64,000 nt of DNA from Companilactobacillus musae (GCF_003967595.1 NZ_BIFW01000003.1:115491-179490); one strand, 5' to 3'. Shown: positions 50,910-61,160, counted from the stretch's first letter. Notes: generated by a model from the letters alone, not told the origin. A program made the numbers and translations.

Positions 50910-51668
50910 ATGGCAATTAAAAAAAATCAAATCTGTGCAATTTGCGGTAACCGTTTTACGATCATGGAGGGATTATTCCTGAGGGATTTAAGCGACCTAT
51001 TAAAAGAACAGGTTTTAAAAACCAATAGTTATGCTAAAGATTCCTCATTTATCTGCCTAAAGGATATGCAAAAACTTCGTATTGCTAGAATGCAAACTAT
51101 TATCGATCAAGATTTACGAATTGATCAAAAAATGAGCGATGAATTAAAGAAGGAATTAGAAAAAGATACTTATGTCATTACTAATATCAACGACACCGTC
51201 TATGGAAAAAGAACTACTGGTCAAAGATTAGCTGACGCTGTAGCTAAATTCGGTGGTAGTTGGGGATTTATTATCACATTCACTATTATCTTAGTAGTAT
51301 GGATGACAATCAATGTAGTGCACCTCTTCGGCGTTCATTTTGATCCTTACCCATTTATACTCTTAAACTTATTTTTGAGCTGTGTGGCGGCTATACAAGC
51401 TCCTATCATTATGATGAGTCAAAACCGTCAAGCCGAACGTGACCGTTTTGACTCTGAAAATGACTATAAAACGAATATGAAATCTGAAATGGAAATTCGT
51501 ATTCTTCATAAAAAACTGGATCAACTGAATGAAGTTCAATGGCCCCATATTCTAGATATTCAAAAAATGCAAATTGAAGTTCTTAGTGAAATCGAAAACG
51601 AGATCCAATCTCTAAAAGCCAGCAATGAAAACAAAAATAGTCGTAATACTAGACATCCAAATAAATAA
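50910..51668 (+). CDS. DUF1003 membrane protein with N-terminal zinc-ribbon-like motif
   Basis: Protein of 252 aa. CAICG (residues 9-13) and a later FICLKDM suggest a degenerate metal-binding N-terminus. DUF1003 proper spans about 100-185, with two transmembrane helices (about 118-138 and 147-165) and the conserved PIIMMSQNRQAERDR after them. A coiled-coil tail follows (HKKLDQLNEVQW). Function is unknown; DUF1003 proteins are often linked to Mg/Co-type transport by annotation only. It ends at its own terminator. Confidence 0.83.
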   Translation: MAIKKNQICAICGNRFTIMEGLFLRDLSDLLKEQVLKTNSYAKDSSFICLKDMQKLRIARMQTIIDQDLRIDQKMSDELKKELEKDTYVITNINDTVYGKRTTGQRLADAVAKFGGSWGFIITFTIILVVWMTINVVHLFGVHFDPYPFILLNLFLSCVAAIQAPIIMMSQNRQAERDRFDSENDYKTNMKSEMEIRILHKKLDQLNEVQWPHILDIQKMQIEVLSEIENEIQSLKASNENKNSRNTRHPNK

Positions 51669-51700
51669 ACCAAGCGCGATAAATCACGCTTGGTTTATTT
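51665..51700. terminator. Terminator between DUF1003 and amtB
   Basis: AAACCAAGCG pairs with CGCTTGGTTT around a 10-base loop, with AT-rich runs on both sides; serves the convergent pair. Confidence 0.85.
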
Positions 51701-51702
51701 AT

Positions 51703-52884
51703 TTAAGCTAAATTCAAAAGTTCTTGATTAATACTTACCTTATTTTTAAACAATTTTTTCAAAACAGCAACAATGATAATTCCAACAATAGAAACAAACA
51801 CAATTGTAAAAACCACTCCAAAGATCTGTAATCCAAGCAACTTGAATCCTCCACCGTAAAACAGACCATTATTGATAACACTATTATTAACAGATTTTGT
51901 GGCAAACAATCCTACACAGATCGAACCAATTATTCCGCTAACACCATGACATCCAAAAATATCGAGATAATCATTCAAATGTAATTTATATTTCAAATAG
52001 TTCATAAAATAAAAACTGCCAATTGCGGATATAATTCCAATTATAAATGATCCAAAAACAGTTACATACCCAGTGCCTGGTGTAATACCGACCAATCCAC
52101 AGATACTACCAGTACATATACCGCTTAGAGTTACTTTTGACTTAAAAATTTGCTCTAAAACTATCCACGTAACTAATGACGAACAGGCAGCAATTGTTGT
52201 CGTAAAGAAGGCATTTATAGCTTGATAATTCATTCCTAAAGCACTACCAGCGTTAAACCCGTACCAACCAACCCATAGAAGGATAGTTCCCATCAGTATC
52301 CATAGTGGGTTACCAGTTACCTGTTCATTATTATATTTATATGGTTCTCTCAAGGTAATTGCTAAAATCAAGGCCGTTATACCAGCATCAATATGAATAA
52401 CTGTTCCACCGGCAAAATCTAAGACGCCCATTTTTGCTAAAAAGCCAGTTGACGACCAAACAATGTGAGCTAATGGATAATAGATGAACAAAGACCATAA
52501 CGCTACAAACAAAATAATAAATCTAATTCTAACTCGACTAGCAACTGCACCTAAAAAAAGAGCAGGCGTTAATATTGCGAACATCATTTGAAAGAGCAAA
52601 TAAACTGAAGTTGGCAATCCCGTCGTACCGTAAGTAGACGATAAGTCTATCCCTGACAAAAAAAGATGTTGAAAATTACCAATAATTCCAAAATTGTTGC
52701 CCTCAAATGAAATAGGAAATCCTACTGCAATCCATAACAATCCTGCTAAACCAAACATTAGAAAACTATTAAACAAAATTCTAGTTACATCTCGATGTGG
52801 AACAAAACCACTATAAAAAACTGCTATTCCTGGAACCATTATCCATACCAATATTGCTGAAAGTATCATAAACACTTCATTCAT
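51703..52884 (-). CDS. amtB: Ammonium transporter AmtB
   Basis: Ammonium channel/transporter of 393 aa with 11 helices. The twin pore histidines lie in DFAGGTVIHIDAG and in IFGCHGVSG. The start at 52884 (MNEVF) matches the usual Amt N-terminus; a GTG three codons upstream is possible. No glnK (PII) gene adjoins it, although amtB and glnK are usually paired, so control may differ. It is divergent from kup. Confidence 0.93.
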   Translation of the reverse strand: MNEVFMILSAILVWIMVPGIAVFYSGFVPHRDVTRILFNSFLMFGLAGLLWIAVGFPISFEGNNFGIIGNFQHLFLSGIDLSSTYGTTGLPTSVYLLFQMMFAILTPALFLGAVASRVRIRFIILFVALWSLFIYYPLAHIVWSSTGFLAKMGVLDFAGGTVIHIDAGITALILAITLREPYKYNNEQVTGNPLWILMGTILLWVGWYGFNAGSALGMNYQAINAFFTTTIAACSSLVTWIVLEQIFKSKVTLSGICTGSICGLVGITPGTGYVTVFGSFIIGIISAIGSFYFMNYLKYKLHLNDYLDIFGCHGVSGIIGSICVGLFATKSVNNSVINNGLFYGGGFKLLGLQIFGVVFTIVFVSIVGIIIVAVLKKLFKNKVSINQELLNLA

Positions 52885-53060
52885 AACTATCACTTTCTTT
52901 CCATAAAAGTATCCTCTTTAATTTCAGTATTGTATTACCTTTTTTATTCCATGTATACCAATTTGATTTGTGATAATCATAAATATTTTTAAATATTTAA
53001 AAAAAATCTATAATAGAGTTTGTATAAACAGCTTCAATTTCTTTTGGAAAGGAGCTTACT

Positions 53061-55085
53061 ATGAAGAAATCCTCATTATCTACTTTGGGTATGTTAATAA
53101 CACTCGGTATAGTTTATGGCGATATTGGTACCTCTCCACTTTATGTCATGAATGCTATCGTCAATGATGCTGGTACTATGTCTGCTGCCAAACCAGAATA
53201 CATTCTTGGCAGTGTCTCTTTAATATTTTGGACTTTAATGCTGATTACAACCATTAAGTACGTCCTAATTGCCATGAAGGCTGATAACAATAATGAAGGT
53301 GGCATTTTTGCTCTCTATGCTTTAGTACGCTCTAAAGGTAAATGGTTGATTATTCCTGCCTTGATTGGTGGATCAGCACTCTTGGCTGATGGAACTTTAA
53401 CCCCAGCCGTAACTGTCACTTCTGCCATCGAGGGCATTAAGGGACAACGATTTGGAAATCTCATTTTCTCTAACAAACAATCAGTCGTTTTAATTATTGT
53501 AACGGTAATTCTATTATCAATTTTTATCATTCAAAAATTTGGAACCGAAAAGATTGGAAAATCCTTTGGACCAATCATGTTAATATGGTTTAGTTTCATT
53601 GGTTTAGCAGGATTATTCAATCTCACTAATAATTTTGAAGTTCTAAAGGCTCTCTCTCCCGTTTATGCAATTAGAGTTTTATTTAGTCCCGTAAATAAAG
53701 TTGGTATCTTCATACTAGGCAGTGTCTTTCTAGCAACCACTGGTGCAGAAGCACTCTATTCCGATATGGGACAAGTGGGAAAACATAATATATATGCTAC
53801 CTGGCCTTTCGTTTATCTAATGTTAATGCTTAATTACTTAGGACAAGCCGCTTGGGTAATTAACAATTATCAAAACAGTCATTTTAATAATATTTCTGGA
53901 ATAAATCCCTTTTATGAAATGTTACCTGACGAATTCAAAATTTTTGCTATTGTGATTGCAACTTTAGCTGCAATTATTGCCTCTCAGGCTTTGATAACTG
54001 GATCATTTACTCTAGTCCAAGAAGCAATTGGTCTAAAAATATTGCCTCGTTTAAAAGTGAAATTCCCTGGTAAAGTTCAAAGCCAACTCTATATTGAAAC
54101 AATTAACTGGTTGCTTTGTCTGGTTACAGTTAGCATCGTCTGGGGATTCCAAACTTCAGAACACATGGAAGCCGCCTACGGATTAGCAATTACCATGACT
54201 ATGTTAATGACGACGATTCTACTACACCAGTTTCTTATTATGAAACACAAGAAAATTGCCGCAAATATTTTCTTAGTTTGCTTCTTTGCTCTAGAAAGTC
54301 TCTTCTTAATATCCAGTTTAACAAAATTTGTTCATGGTGGTTATATCACCGTTATAATCACTTTGGCTATCCTTGCTATAATGGTGATTTGGTTCTTTGG
54401 TAATAAACGTCGTGATGCTTACATGGATGAAAGTGAAAATGTATGTTTACTCGATTTTATTCCTCAGCTTGAAAAGTTAAGTAATGATTCATCTATACCC
54501 ATCTATGCTACTAATTTGGTTTATATGATTAAAGTCGGAGACGATTATTCTATTAAGAGATCTATTGTCTATTCTATTTTGGACCAAGAACCTAAACGTG
54601 CTAAAGTTTACTGGTTCATAACGGTACATCAAACTAGTGCTCCATACGAATGTACTTATTCAGTGGATATGATGCACACTAGAAACGTAGTTAAAGTTAC
54701 TTTGAATTTGGGCTTCAAAAAGTCCCAACATGTCAATATTTATATCCGCCAGATCATTAACAGTCTACTTGATCAAAAAGTTATTGATGATCAAACACCA
54801 ACTTATTCGATAGTTCCAAAGCGTCGCGTTGGTTCCTTCAAATTCGTTATTCAAAACCAGCAATTTCAGGACCTCGGTGCTCAAGAATATATGAGTAGTC
54901 TTGATCGAATGCTTATTGGTGGTCGATTACTTTTGCAAAACATTACCATTCCTCCAGCACTTTGGTATGGTTTAGAATTCAGCGATGTTGTTGAAGAAAA
55001 AGTTCCTCTATTTTTGGGAATTCATACTGATCAATATCTTACAGAGCTTAAGGTTAAAAATCAGAAAAAAAATAATATTTCATAA
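53061..55085 (+). CDS. kup: Kup-family potassium uptake protein
   Basis: K+:H+ symporter of 674 aa with 12 helices and a long cytoplasmic C-terminus. The opening [18 protein letters not shown] and the [11 protein letters not shown] and [15 protein letters not shown] blocks are diagnostic. AAGGAGC precedes the ATG, and a TATAAT box lies about 45 bases upstream. No c-di-AMP riboswitch is visible in the leader. A family-1 hairpin ends it. Confidence 0.96.
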   Translation: MKKSSLSTLGMLITLGIVYGDIGTSPLYVMNAIVNDAGTMSAAKPEYILGSVSLIFWTLMLITTIKYVLIAMKADNNNEGGIFALYALVRSKGKWLIIPALIGGSALLADGTLTPAVTVTSAIEGIKGQRFGNLIFSNKQSVVLIIVTVILLSIFIIQKFGTEKIGKSFGPIMLIWFSFIGLAGLFNLTNNFEVLKALSPVYAIRVLFSPVNKVGIFILGSVFLATTGAEALYSDMGQVGKHNIYATWPFVYLMLMLNYLGQAAWVINNYQNSHFNNISGINPFYEMLPDEFKIFAIVIATLAAIIASQALITGSFTLVQEAIGLKILPRLKVKFPGKVQSQLYIETINWLLCLVTVSIVWGFQTSEHMEAAYGLAITMTMLMTTILLHQFLIMKHKKIAANIFLVCFFALESLFLISSLTKFVHGGYITVIITLAILAIMVIWFFGNKRRDAYMDESENVCLLDFIPQLEKLSNDSSIPIYATNLVYMIKVGDDYSIKRSIVYSILDQEPKRAKVYWFITVHQTSAPYECTYSVDMMHTRNVVKVTLNLGFKKSQHVNIYIRQIINSLLDQKVIDDQTPTYSIVPKRRVGSFKFVIQNQQFQDLGAQEYMSSLDRMLIGGRLLLQNITIPPALWYGLEFSDVVEEKVPLFLGIHTDQYLTELKVKNQKKNNIS

Positions 55086-55134
55086 AAAACGGCATCTATT
55101 AGGAGATTAGGCATAACCTCTTAACAGATGCCGT
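55084..55134. terminator. Family-1 dispersed hairpin, copy g
   Basis: ACGGCATCTATTAGGAG pairs with CTCTTAACAGATGCCGT. It lies between the convergent kup and nicotinamidase genes; the flanks are less T-rich than in other copies. Confidence 0.7.
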
Positions 55135-55146
55135 ATTCATAAAATT

Positions 55147-55704
55147 TTATTCTACTACCTTTGCCCCTAAACAACTCTTAAAGTGATTCAATGCCCAAGA
55201 GTGTCCCGTTTGATCAAATGAAGCTACACAATTCTCATGTACTACAATTTGATAACCTAAATTATAAGCATCAACAGCTGTATGAAGTACACAAATATCT
55301 GTACAAACACCAACTAGATGTATTGTATCAACTTTTCTTTCTCGTAAGCGTAAATCTAAATCCGTACCTGCAAAAGCGCTATAACGGGTCTTATCGAATA
55401 ATTTAACTTTTTCTTGATCGTTATGATCTTCGAACCAACTCTTTAAATCACCATATAATTCTCTACCCCAAGTATTACGAACATTATGAGTAGGAAATAG
55501 TTTACTTTCAGGATGATATGGATCATTTGGTTTATGAACATCAGTTGGAAACCAGACCCAATCACCGTTTTGATACATTTTTTCTGCCAAATCTAAGATA
55601 TTAGATTCAATCGATTGACCTGGTTTACCACATGTTAAAGCTCCTTTGTCAGCGACAAAGTCATTCGTATAATCAATAATCAATAACGCTTGCTGTGAAG
55701 ACAT
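55147..55704 (-). CDS. pncA: Nicotinamidase (isochorismatase-fold cysteine hydrolase)
   Basis: Hydrolase of 185 aa that converts nicotinamide to nicotinate for NAD salvage. The catalytic Asp is in IIDYTNDFV (Asp10), the Cys in VGVCTDICVLHTA, and the zinc ligands fit TDVHKPND with THN downstream. These metal ligands separate nicotinamidases from plain isochorismatases. Monocistronic. Confidence 0.87.
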   Translation of the reverse strand: MSSQQALLIIDYTNDFVADKGALTCGKPGQSIESNILDLAEKMYQNGDWVWFPTDVHKPNDPYHPESKLFPTHNVRNTWGRELYGDLKSWFEDHNDQEKVKLFDKTRYSAFAGTDLDLRLRERKVDTIHLVGVCTDICVLHTAVDAYNLGYQIVVHENCVASFDQTGHSWALNHFKSCLGAKVVE

Positions 55705-55851
55705 AGTAATTCCTACTTTCTTCTAGTTATTTAGTTACAATAAAATTATTTAGGAGATTATTTTCAAAGTCAATTTATAGGCTTATACCTGCCACTTTAA
55801 AATTGGGGATTATGTTATAATCTCCCTAATTAACAAACAGGGGCCATTAAT

Positions 55852-56382
55852 ATGCATACAAAATATCGGGAACCTATTAACAAAAAGTATTTGATCATCT
55901 CTATTATCGGTGTGACTATTTTTGCCATTCTTTTAGCTGTTTTCACACCTAAATTCTCTTCAAATACTAAACAAGTTGCTAGACAAACAACTCCAGAATA
56001 CAAATCTATCCAAAAAAATCTTAACCAAAAATTCAATCAAAATGGACGCGTTGTAACGATTAAAACCGAACAAAACATCAATGATAGTACCAGTAGGCAT
56101 CCCCACTCTGTAGTGGTCATTCGTTTGACTGACAAACAAACGCAGAAGTATCTGAAGACTTCTTACGAAGCTGTACAATCTGGACAGGCAACTGATGACC
56201 AAAAAATGTATGTTTATTCAATTCAAGATATAGTTTCCAAACAGGCAAAAAAGCTAGATAACAATTATGATGTTATCCAATTTGTCTATAAAGATGGCAA
56301 AAAATTTATTCCCGTTGCTAGTTCACAAAAAAATAAATTTCTCATTAAACCGGTAAAACTAAAAAATCAAACAAATTCATAA
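55852..56382 (+). CDS. Membrane-anchored protein of unknown function
   Basis: Protein of 176 aa with one transmembrane helix near residues 13-33 and a basic, Gln/Lys-rich outer region. It has no lipobox and no clear signal cleavage site, so it is probably anchored. The C-terminal ~100 residues alternate short strands (HSVVVIRLTDKQTQKYL, VIQFVYKDGKKFIPV) and look like a small folded domain; I do not recognise it. AGGGG lies before the ATG. It ends at a family-1 hairpin. Confidence 0.65.
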   Translation: MHTKYREPINKKYLIISIIGVTIFAILLAVFTPKFSSNTKQVARQTTPEYKSIQKNLNQKFNQNGRVVTIKTEQNINDSTSRHPHSVVVIRLTDKQTQKYLKTSYEAVQSGQATDDQKMYVYSIQDIVSKQAKKLDNNYDVIQFVYKDGKKFIPVASSQKNKFLIKPVKLKNQTNS

Positions 56383-56395
56383 CTGAATATACGTA

Positions 56396-56474
56396 AAAAG
56401 AACAGCATTTATTAAGAGATTTAGGTATTTTTTACATACCTCGAATATCCCTTAAAAAATGCTGTTCTTTTTCA
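56396..56474. terminator. Family-1 dispersed hairpin, copy h
   Basis: AAAAGAACAGCATTTATTAAG pairs imperfectly with the complementary arm ending ATGCTGTTCTTTTT. Located between convergent genes. Confidence 0.8.
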
Positions 56475-56488
56475 TAACTGAAATTTTT

Positions 56489-57301
56489 TTATATAAATGG
56501 ATCTTGACTGCCCATATAGTACCCTTCATCAAAACCAGCATCATAATCTGAATTGCCTAACTCATATCCACCGCCATTATGAGGATGGTTCTTATTTCGC
56601 TGATGAATAATAAACCAGATAATCAATCCAACGATTATCCCTAATATAAGCAAAACCCCATTAATAATATTCTTAATATCATAATAGCTTTTCGAGTATA
56701 TGAACTCTTTATTATCAGCAACCTTTTGCAACTTTGGTTCTAATCTTTCTGCTAGATCAAATAAAGCTTCCATTCTCTGTGTGGTGGTTCCATCAGTTAA
56801 ATTATTCATTCCAATCTTAATCTTCCAAAACATTAGGTCTGTAATATATGAACTTGATTGATCACTAGGATCAAAATAAACCCGATCATTCTTTAAATCG
56901 TAGACCAAATAATTGTTTTTCCAATCTGGTATACCATTTTCATCCGAATCAATATCGTAATAATGATTCTGCCCATATAAAACTTCACCAGTTTTATTAA
57001 CTATATCTTCTGGAATTCCTTTAATTTTGGGATCATTATCAGTTAAATAATTAAAGCGTCTTACACTATCATTATCACTCAATACTAAAATATATAACCT
57101 TTGCGGATTAGGCCCCGTTTCAATTTGACCATTGATATCTTCCAGTTTTTCATACTGTTGATTAGTAACTACTTCTTGATCTTCATATATATAATTTCCG
57201 AGATTAGGACCACCTAGTCCTGCAGCTTGTATAACAGTTACTGAACTGGCACATCCTAGCAAAACCGCTATCCCCAAAAGAAAAGCCTTAATTTTCAACA
57301 T
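56489..57301 (-). CDS. TPM-domain-like secreted/membrane protein
   Basis: Protein of 270 aa with an N-terminal signal peptide (about 1-27), an extracellular domain and one C-terminal transmembrane helix (about 210-232) followed by a short Gly/Asp-rich tail (GYELGNSDYDAGFDEGYYMG). The start of the mature part, GNYIYEDQEVVTNQQYEKLEDING, resembles the TPM phosphatase-like fold. A catalytic function is not evident. The ATG at 57301 follows GGGGGAG. Confidence 0.6.
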   Translation of the reverse strand: MLKIKAFLLGIAVLLGCASSVTVIQAAGLGGPNLGNYIYEDQEVVTNQQYEKLEDINGQIETGPNPQRLYILVLSDNDSVRRFNYLTDNDPKIKGIPEDIVNKTGEVLYGQNHYYDIDSDENGIPDWKNNYLVYDLKNDRVYFDPSDQSSSYITDLMFWKIKIGMNNLTDGTTTQRMEALFDLAERLEPKLQKVADNKEFIYSKSYYDIKNIINGVLLILGIIVGLIIWFIIHQRNKNHPHNGGGYELGNSDYDAGFDEGYYMGSQDPFI

Positions 57302-57362
57302 AATTCTCCCCCGAATCACTGTCTAATTAAGACTTTAGCACTGTCATTCAACTAGTAAAGAC

Positions 57363-57398
57363 AAAAAAACACTCAAAATTATTCTTGAGTGTTTTTTT
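57363..57398 (-). terminator. Terminator overlapping the hydrolase stop
   Basis: AAAAACACTCAA pairs with TTGAGTGTTTTT; T- and A-runs at both ends. The arm contains the last codons of the alpha/beta-hydrolase gene. Confidence 0.8.
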
Positions 57399-58236
57399 GA
57401 TCTGATTCTTTTTCTGTTGTTTCATCAAATTTTATAATCTTTTGGGCAATTTCTTCTGGTTTTTCAATCATAGCTAAATGACCGGCACCCTTAATATCTT
57501 CAATTTGAAGATCAGGTACTCGACCGATTGAAGCTTTAGCATCCTTAATTCCCTTTTCTGTAAGGACTTGATCACCGTCAGCATACATTGCTAATGTTGG
57601 AATTTTAACAGCTCTTAAACGCTTGTTCAAAGCCTTTTCTTCTAGATAACCTGTTGCCATCTTTTGAAGCTTATTAGCGACTTTATGATCAACTTGATTA
57701 GCAGCCTCGTCAACAATCTTAGGATCTTTCAAATTATTACGATCGAAATTCTTATCGAAGTACATTCCTGCTTTAACAGGTGACTTAGCTAATTTACCTA
57801 ATAACGGAATACTTGCTACAGAAGACGAAGCGTCCATATCAGCATACTTGTCATTTGCCGGTGTATTCAATAAAATCAATTTGGAAACCGTAAATCCACG
57901 CATTTCTGCCATATTTACGGCAACTAGACCACCAACACCATATCCAAAAATAGTTAATTTTCTAGCTATTTTTAGACGTGCGATAGCTTCCAAAAGATTC
58001 CAAGCTTCGGAGTCGATCGTATACTTATTTGTCTTAGATTTTGTTGACTTACCTTGGCCCAATAGATCAAGCGCCACGATTGTCGTATATTTCTTCTTTA
58101 AATAGGGAATTATTTCATTGAAATACTCAATAGAACCATTAACGCCGGGTATAAGAACAATGATATCCTCACTGTCATTAGATCCAACTAGATTTGTATT
58201 TACACTGCCCTCAGATGTAGATAATATTTTTTCCAA
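57379..58236 (-). CDS. Alpha/beta-hydrolase-fold protein lacking the nucleophile serine
   Basis: Protein of 285 aa with the alpha/beta-hydrolase fold: core strand IIVLIPGVNG (26-34), ALDLLGQGKS (55-64), the elbow strand and an acid/His pair (Asp220 or Asp222 in MYADGD, His253 in GAGHLAMIEKP). At the elbow the usual GxSxG reads GYGVGG, with Gly at position 100 in place of Ser. No catalytic serine is therefore available in the normal place. It may be a non-enzymatic binding protein or use another residue. No signal peptide. Monocistronic, leader contains no obvious operator. Confidence 0.75.
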   Translation of the reverse strand: MEKILSTSEGSVNTNLVGSNDSEDIIVLIPGVNGSIEYFNEIIPYLKKKYTTIVALDLLGQGKSTKSKTNKYTIDSEAWNLLEAIARLKIARKLTIFGYGVGGLVAVNMAEMRGFTVSKLILLNTPANDKYADMDASSSVASIPLLGKLAKSPVKAGMYFDKNFDRNNLKDPKIVDEAANQVDHKVANKLQKMATGYLEEKALNKRLRAVKIPTLAMYADGDQVLTEKGIKDAKASIGRVPDLQIEDIKGAGHLAMIEKPEEIAQKIIKFDETTEKESDQKNTQE

Positions 58237-58349
58237 ATTTATTCTGCCTCTTTAGTTTTTACTCTTATTAAAAAATATACCTAACTTGTGAAGATTTTGC
58301 ATGGTTTCTGGCAATTTTTAATTTATTTTTATTTAATAACGTTATTTTA

Positions 58350-58378
58350 TTGACAATTTCTGGAAAATGAATTAGATT
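58350..58378 (+). promoter_or_regulatory. Promoter of nagB
   Basis: TTGACA (58350-58355) and TAGATT (58373-58378) are separated by exactly 17 bases. A NagR-type operator begins at the end of the -10 box. Confidence 0.75.
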
Positions 58379-58389
58379 GGACTAGACCA
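58378..58389. promoter_or_regulatory. NagR/DasR-type operator (dre) at nagB
   Basis: TGGACTAGACCA differs by one base from the GntR-family NagR/DasR consensus TGGTCTAGACCA. It lies at the transcription start region, ideal for repression released by amino-sugar phosphates. Confidence 0.65.
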
Positions 58390-58416
58390 GAAAGATAGAG
58401 ATGGGAGATTAATACT

Positions 58417-59121
58417 ATGAATATAATTAAAGTTACAGATCAACAAATGGGCGGTAAAGAAGCCTTCAAGCTTGTTAAAGACGATATCGAAAACGGTGCT
58501 AAGGTTTTAGGCCTAGCAACTGGTAGTAGCCCAATTACACTATACAACGAAATGACAAGTAGTGACATCGACTTTTCAAATATGACATCTGTTAACTTGG
58601 ATGAATATGTTGGTTTGAAACCTGATAACGAACAAAGCTACCACTATTTCATGAACGAACATCTATTCAACAAGAAGCCTTTTAAGAATTCATATGTTCC
58701 CGACGGCTCAAATCCTGATGCCGAAGCTGCCACATCAGCTTATGACAAGATTATTGAGGAAAACCCCATTGATCTTCAAATTCTTGGTATCGGTAGAAAT
58801 GGTCACATTGGTTTTAACGAACCAGGCTCACCATTTGATGGTAAGACTAGAAAAGTTGGTTTAACTGAATCAACAATCGAAGCTAACACTCGTTTCTTCG
58901 ATGATGAAAAAGATGTTCCACGTTTTGCTTACTCAATGGGTATTGGCTCAATCATGAAAGCCAAGAAGGTCGTTCTTCTAGCTTATGGTGAAAATAAAGC
59001 TGATGCTATTGCTGCAACTGTTGATGGTCCTGTTACAGAAGACTGCCCAGCTAGCGCTCTACAAAATCACCCTGATGTAACTATCATCGTTGATGATGCT
59101 GCCGCATCAAAATTAAAGTAA
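58417..59121 (+). CDS. nagB: Glucosamine-6-phosphate deaminase
   Basis: Deaminase/isomerase of 234 aa that converts glucosamine-6-phosphate to fructose-6-phosphate and ammonia. [10 protein letters not shown] (about 60-69) and [15 protein letters not shown] (about 127-141) are the family motifs. The length matches the short monomeric form of Firmicutes. GATGGGAG lies before the ATG. It is monocistronic with a NagR-type operator and ends at a family-2 terminator. Confidence 0.95.
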   Translation: MNIIKVTDQQMGGKEAFKLVKDDIENGAKVLGLATGSSPITLYNEMTSSDIDFSNMTSVNLDEYVGLKPDNEQSYHYFMNEHLFNKKPFKNSYVPDGSNPDAEAATSAYDKIIEENPIDLQILGIGRNGHIGFNEPGSPFDGKTRKVGLTESTIEANTRFFDDEKDVPRFAYSMGIGSIMKAKKVVLLAYGENKADAIAATVDGPVTEDCPASALQNHPDVTIIVDDAAASKLK

Positions 59122-59146
59122 TAAGTATCAATTAAAATCTAAACAA

Positions 59147-59199
59147 TAAGGAAGCTCAGTATAGTAGCCATAAATGGTTACCATGCTGAGCTTTTTTTT
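59147..59199. terminator. Family-2 dispersed hairpin, copy c
   Basis: AAGCTCAG and TAGTAGCCAT pair with ATGGTTACCA and CTGAGCTT, then eight T. The AAACAATAAG flank also occurs at copy b. Confidence 0.85.
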
Positions 59200-59219
59200 G
59201 AAAACTATGATCAATTAAA

Positions 59220-60969
59220 TTACTTTAAATTAGTCATAACCTCTGAAACTATTTGTTCTGGAGTAAGTTTAAATTCTCGCCATAATTCAGCTGTCGTCTC
59301 TCGATCATTGAAACGTTTTGCTGCTCCAAAGTTCAAAACATGCACTGCCGTATTTCCATAGAAACGACTAACCTTTTCACCAAAACCACCACTTAAACTT
59401 GCTTCCTCTAAGGTGATTACCAATTGATGATCTTGCTCTAAATCTGTCAAAGTCTCACTATCCAATTCAGAGATATCTCGTGGGTCAACTATTGTGGCAT
59501 CTATATTTTTAGAAACTAACTGTTGCTGAACTGTTTGGGCCAAAGGTAACAGACTACCAACACCTAAAATAGCAACTTGTTTTCCTTGATGTAGAATATT
59601 CATCTTATGAGCATTGAAATTATTCAAAGTAGCCGTATGAACACCATTGCTTGGAACTCTAATAGCAACTGGACCAACATTTTGATGAAGTGCCCAGTGC
59701 ATCATAGCTGTTAATTCTTCTTTAGTCGTTGGTGCTAGATATGTCAATCCAGGAATATTGCTCAACATTGCTATATCAAAGATTCCTTGATGTGTTGGAT
59801 CCCCCGCACTGATACTGCCACCAGAAACCATTATTGTTACTGGCAATTTATTAATACCCAAATCATGTGACAATTGGTCATAAGCTCTCTGCAAAAAGGT
59901 TCCTGAATGGAATACGATTGGACGTAATCCCTGCTTAGCTTGACCAGCGGCAAAACTAATTGATTCTTGCTCGGCAATACCAACATCAAAATAACGTTCA
60001 GGATATTTTTGACTAAATCTCTTTAAATCATATGAACCGGGAATAGCCGCTGTAATAGCTGTAATTGGCGTATTATTTTCAGTAATTTCTTTTTCTAATT
60101 CCATATGAATTACATCATTATATGTTTCACCTGTTGTTGGGTGCAAAGTTTTGCCTGTGGCAAGATCAAATGGAACATGCCAGTGAAAGGCTTCTTTGTG
60201 GTCAATTGCTGGTTGATAACCATGACCTTTCTCAGTATGAACATGCAAAACGATAGGATGATCAATATCTTTAATCTCCCTAAAAGCATTTAGCATCGTT
60301 TGAATATCATTACCATTTTCTACGTAACGATAATCTAATCCCATTGCTTTAAATAAATTATGTGAACTCTGTCCGTTAGTCTCTCGTAATTCCTTTAAAC
60401 CTTCATATAAACCGCCATGATCTTTTGCAATAGCCATTCCATTATCATTTACCAAAATAATTAAATTAGACTTCAAGGTTGCTGCAATATTCAAGCCTTC
60501 CAAAGCTAAACCACCAGAAAGAGAACCATCTCCGATAACAGCCATCACGTTTCCTGACTTGCCTTGTAAATCACGAGCACTTGCCATACCTGTAGCTAAA
60601 GCAATTGAAGTGGAAGTATGTCCGATATTAAAGTAATCATGGGGACTTTCCTCAGGCGCTGTATATCCACTGACATCATCATAATGCTTTGGATCAAGCC
60701 AAGCTTCTTTTCTACCAGTCAAAATTTTATGCGTATATGATTGATGGGAAACATCCCATACCACCTTATCAATAGGTGAATTAAAAATTGTATGAAAAGC
60801 AATAGTTAATTCAACTACGCCCAAATTAGGACCAACATGCCCTCCAGTTTGGCCTAACTTTATTTAACAAAACATAACGAATTTCAGCAGCTAATTTGGT
60901 CAACTCATCAACACTGAGTTTTTTTAAATCAGCTGGTTGGTTAATTGTATTTAAAATTGGTGTTTCCAT
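59220..60969 (-). pseudogene. dxs: 1-deoxy-D-xylulose-5-phosphate synthase gene broken by a +1 frameshift
   Basis: Full-length DXS-like coding region whose first ~38 codons (ATG at 60969, METPILNTINQPADLKKLS) are in one frame and the rest in another. In the first frame translation runs into a stop soon after. The second frame carries QTGGHVGPNLGVVE, the thiamine diphosphate motif GDGSLSGGLALEGLN, and all later transketolase blocks to the end. The total length of 1750 bases is not a multiple of three. The shift lies at GTTAGGC on the - strand (60851-60857); one base fewer restores a normal NKVSQTGGH. An internal TTG at 60824 would omit the first catalytic histidine region. Confidence 0.85.
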
Positions 60970-61160
60970 TATTTACTCTCTTTCTTTTAAGGACTTTTTT
61001 CGATGTTTCCATACTAATACCTAAAGTTCACTCTAGGTCAAGGATTTTACTTTAATAAATTTAAAATAGTTACTCAATTCCTTTTAAGAGTTTGTATTGA
61101 CAATATCTTCAAGACAAATGTAATCTATTTAAGTTGTGTTTTTTTATTAGGTGGTTAATT

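Noticed and set aside
52894..53060. c-di-AMP (ydaO) riboswitch ahead of kup
   Set aside because: The amtB-kup gap is too short and AT-rich, and lacks the conserved riboswitch core; only ordinary promoter-like sequence is visible.
52970..53167. Small + strand open frame overlapping the start of kup
   Set aside because: It has no ribosome site and overlaps the kup start in another frame; kup has a strong AAGGAGC site and conserved N-terminus.
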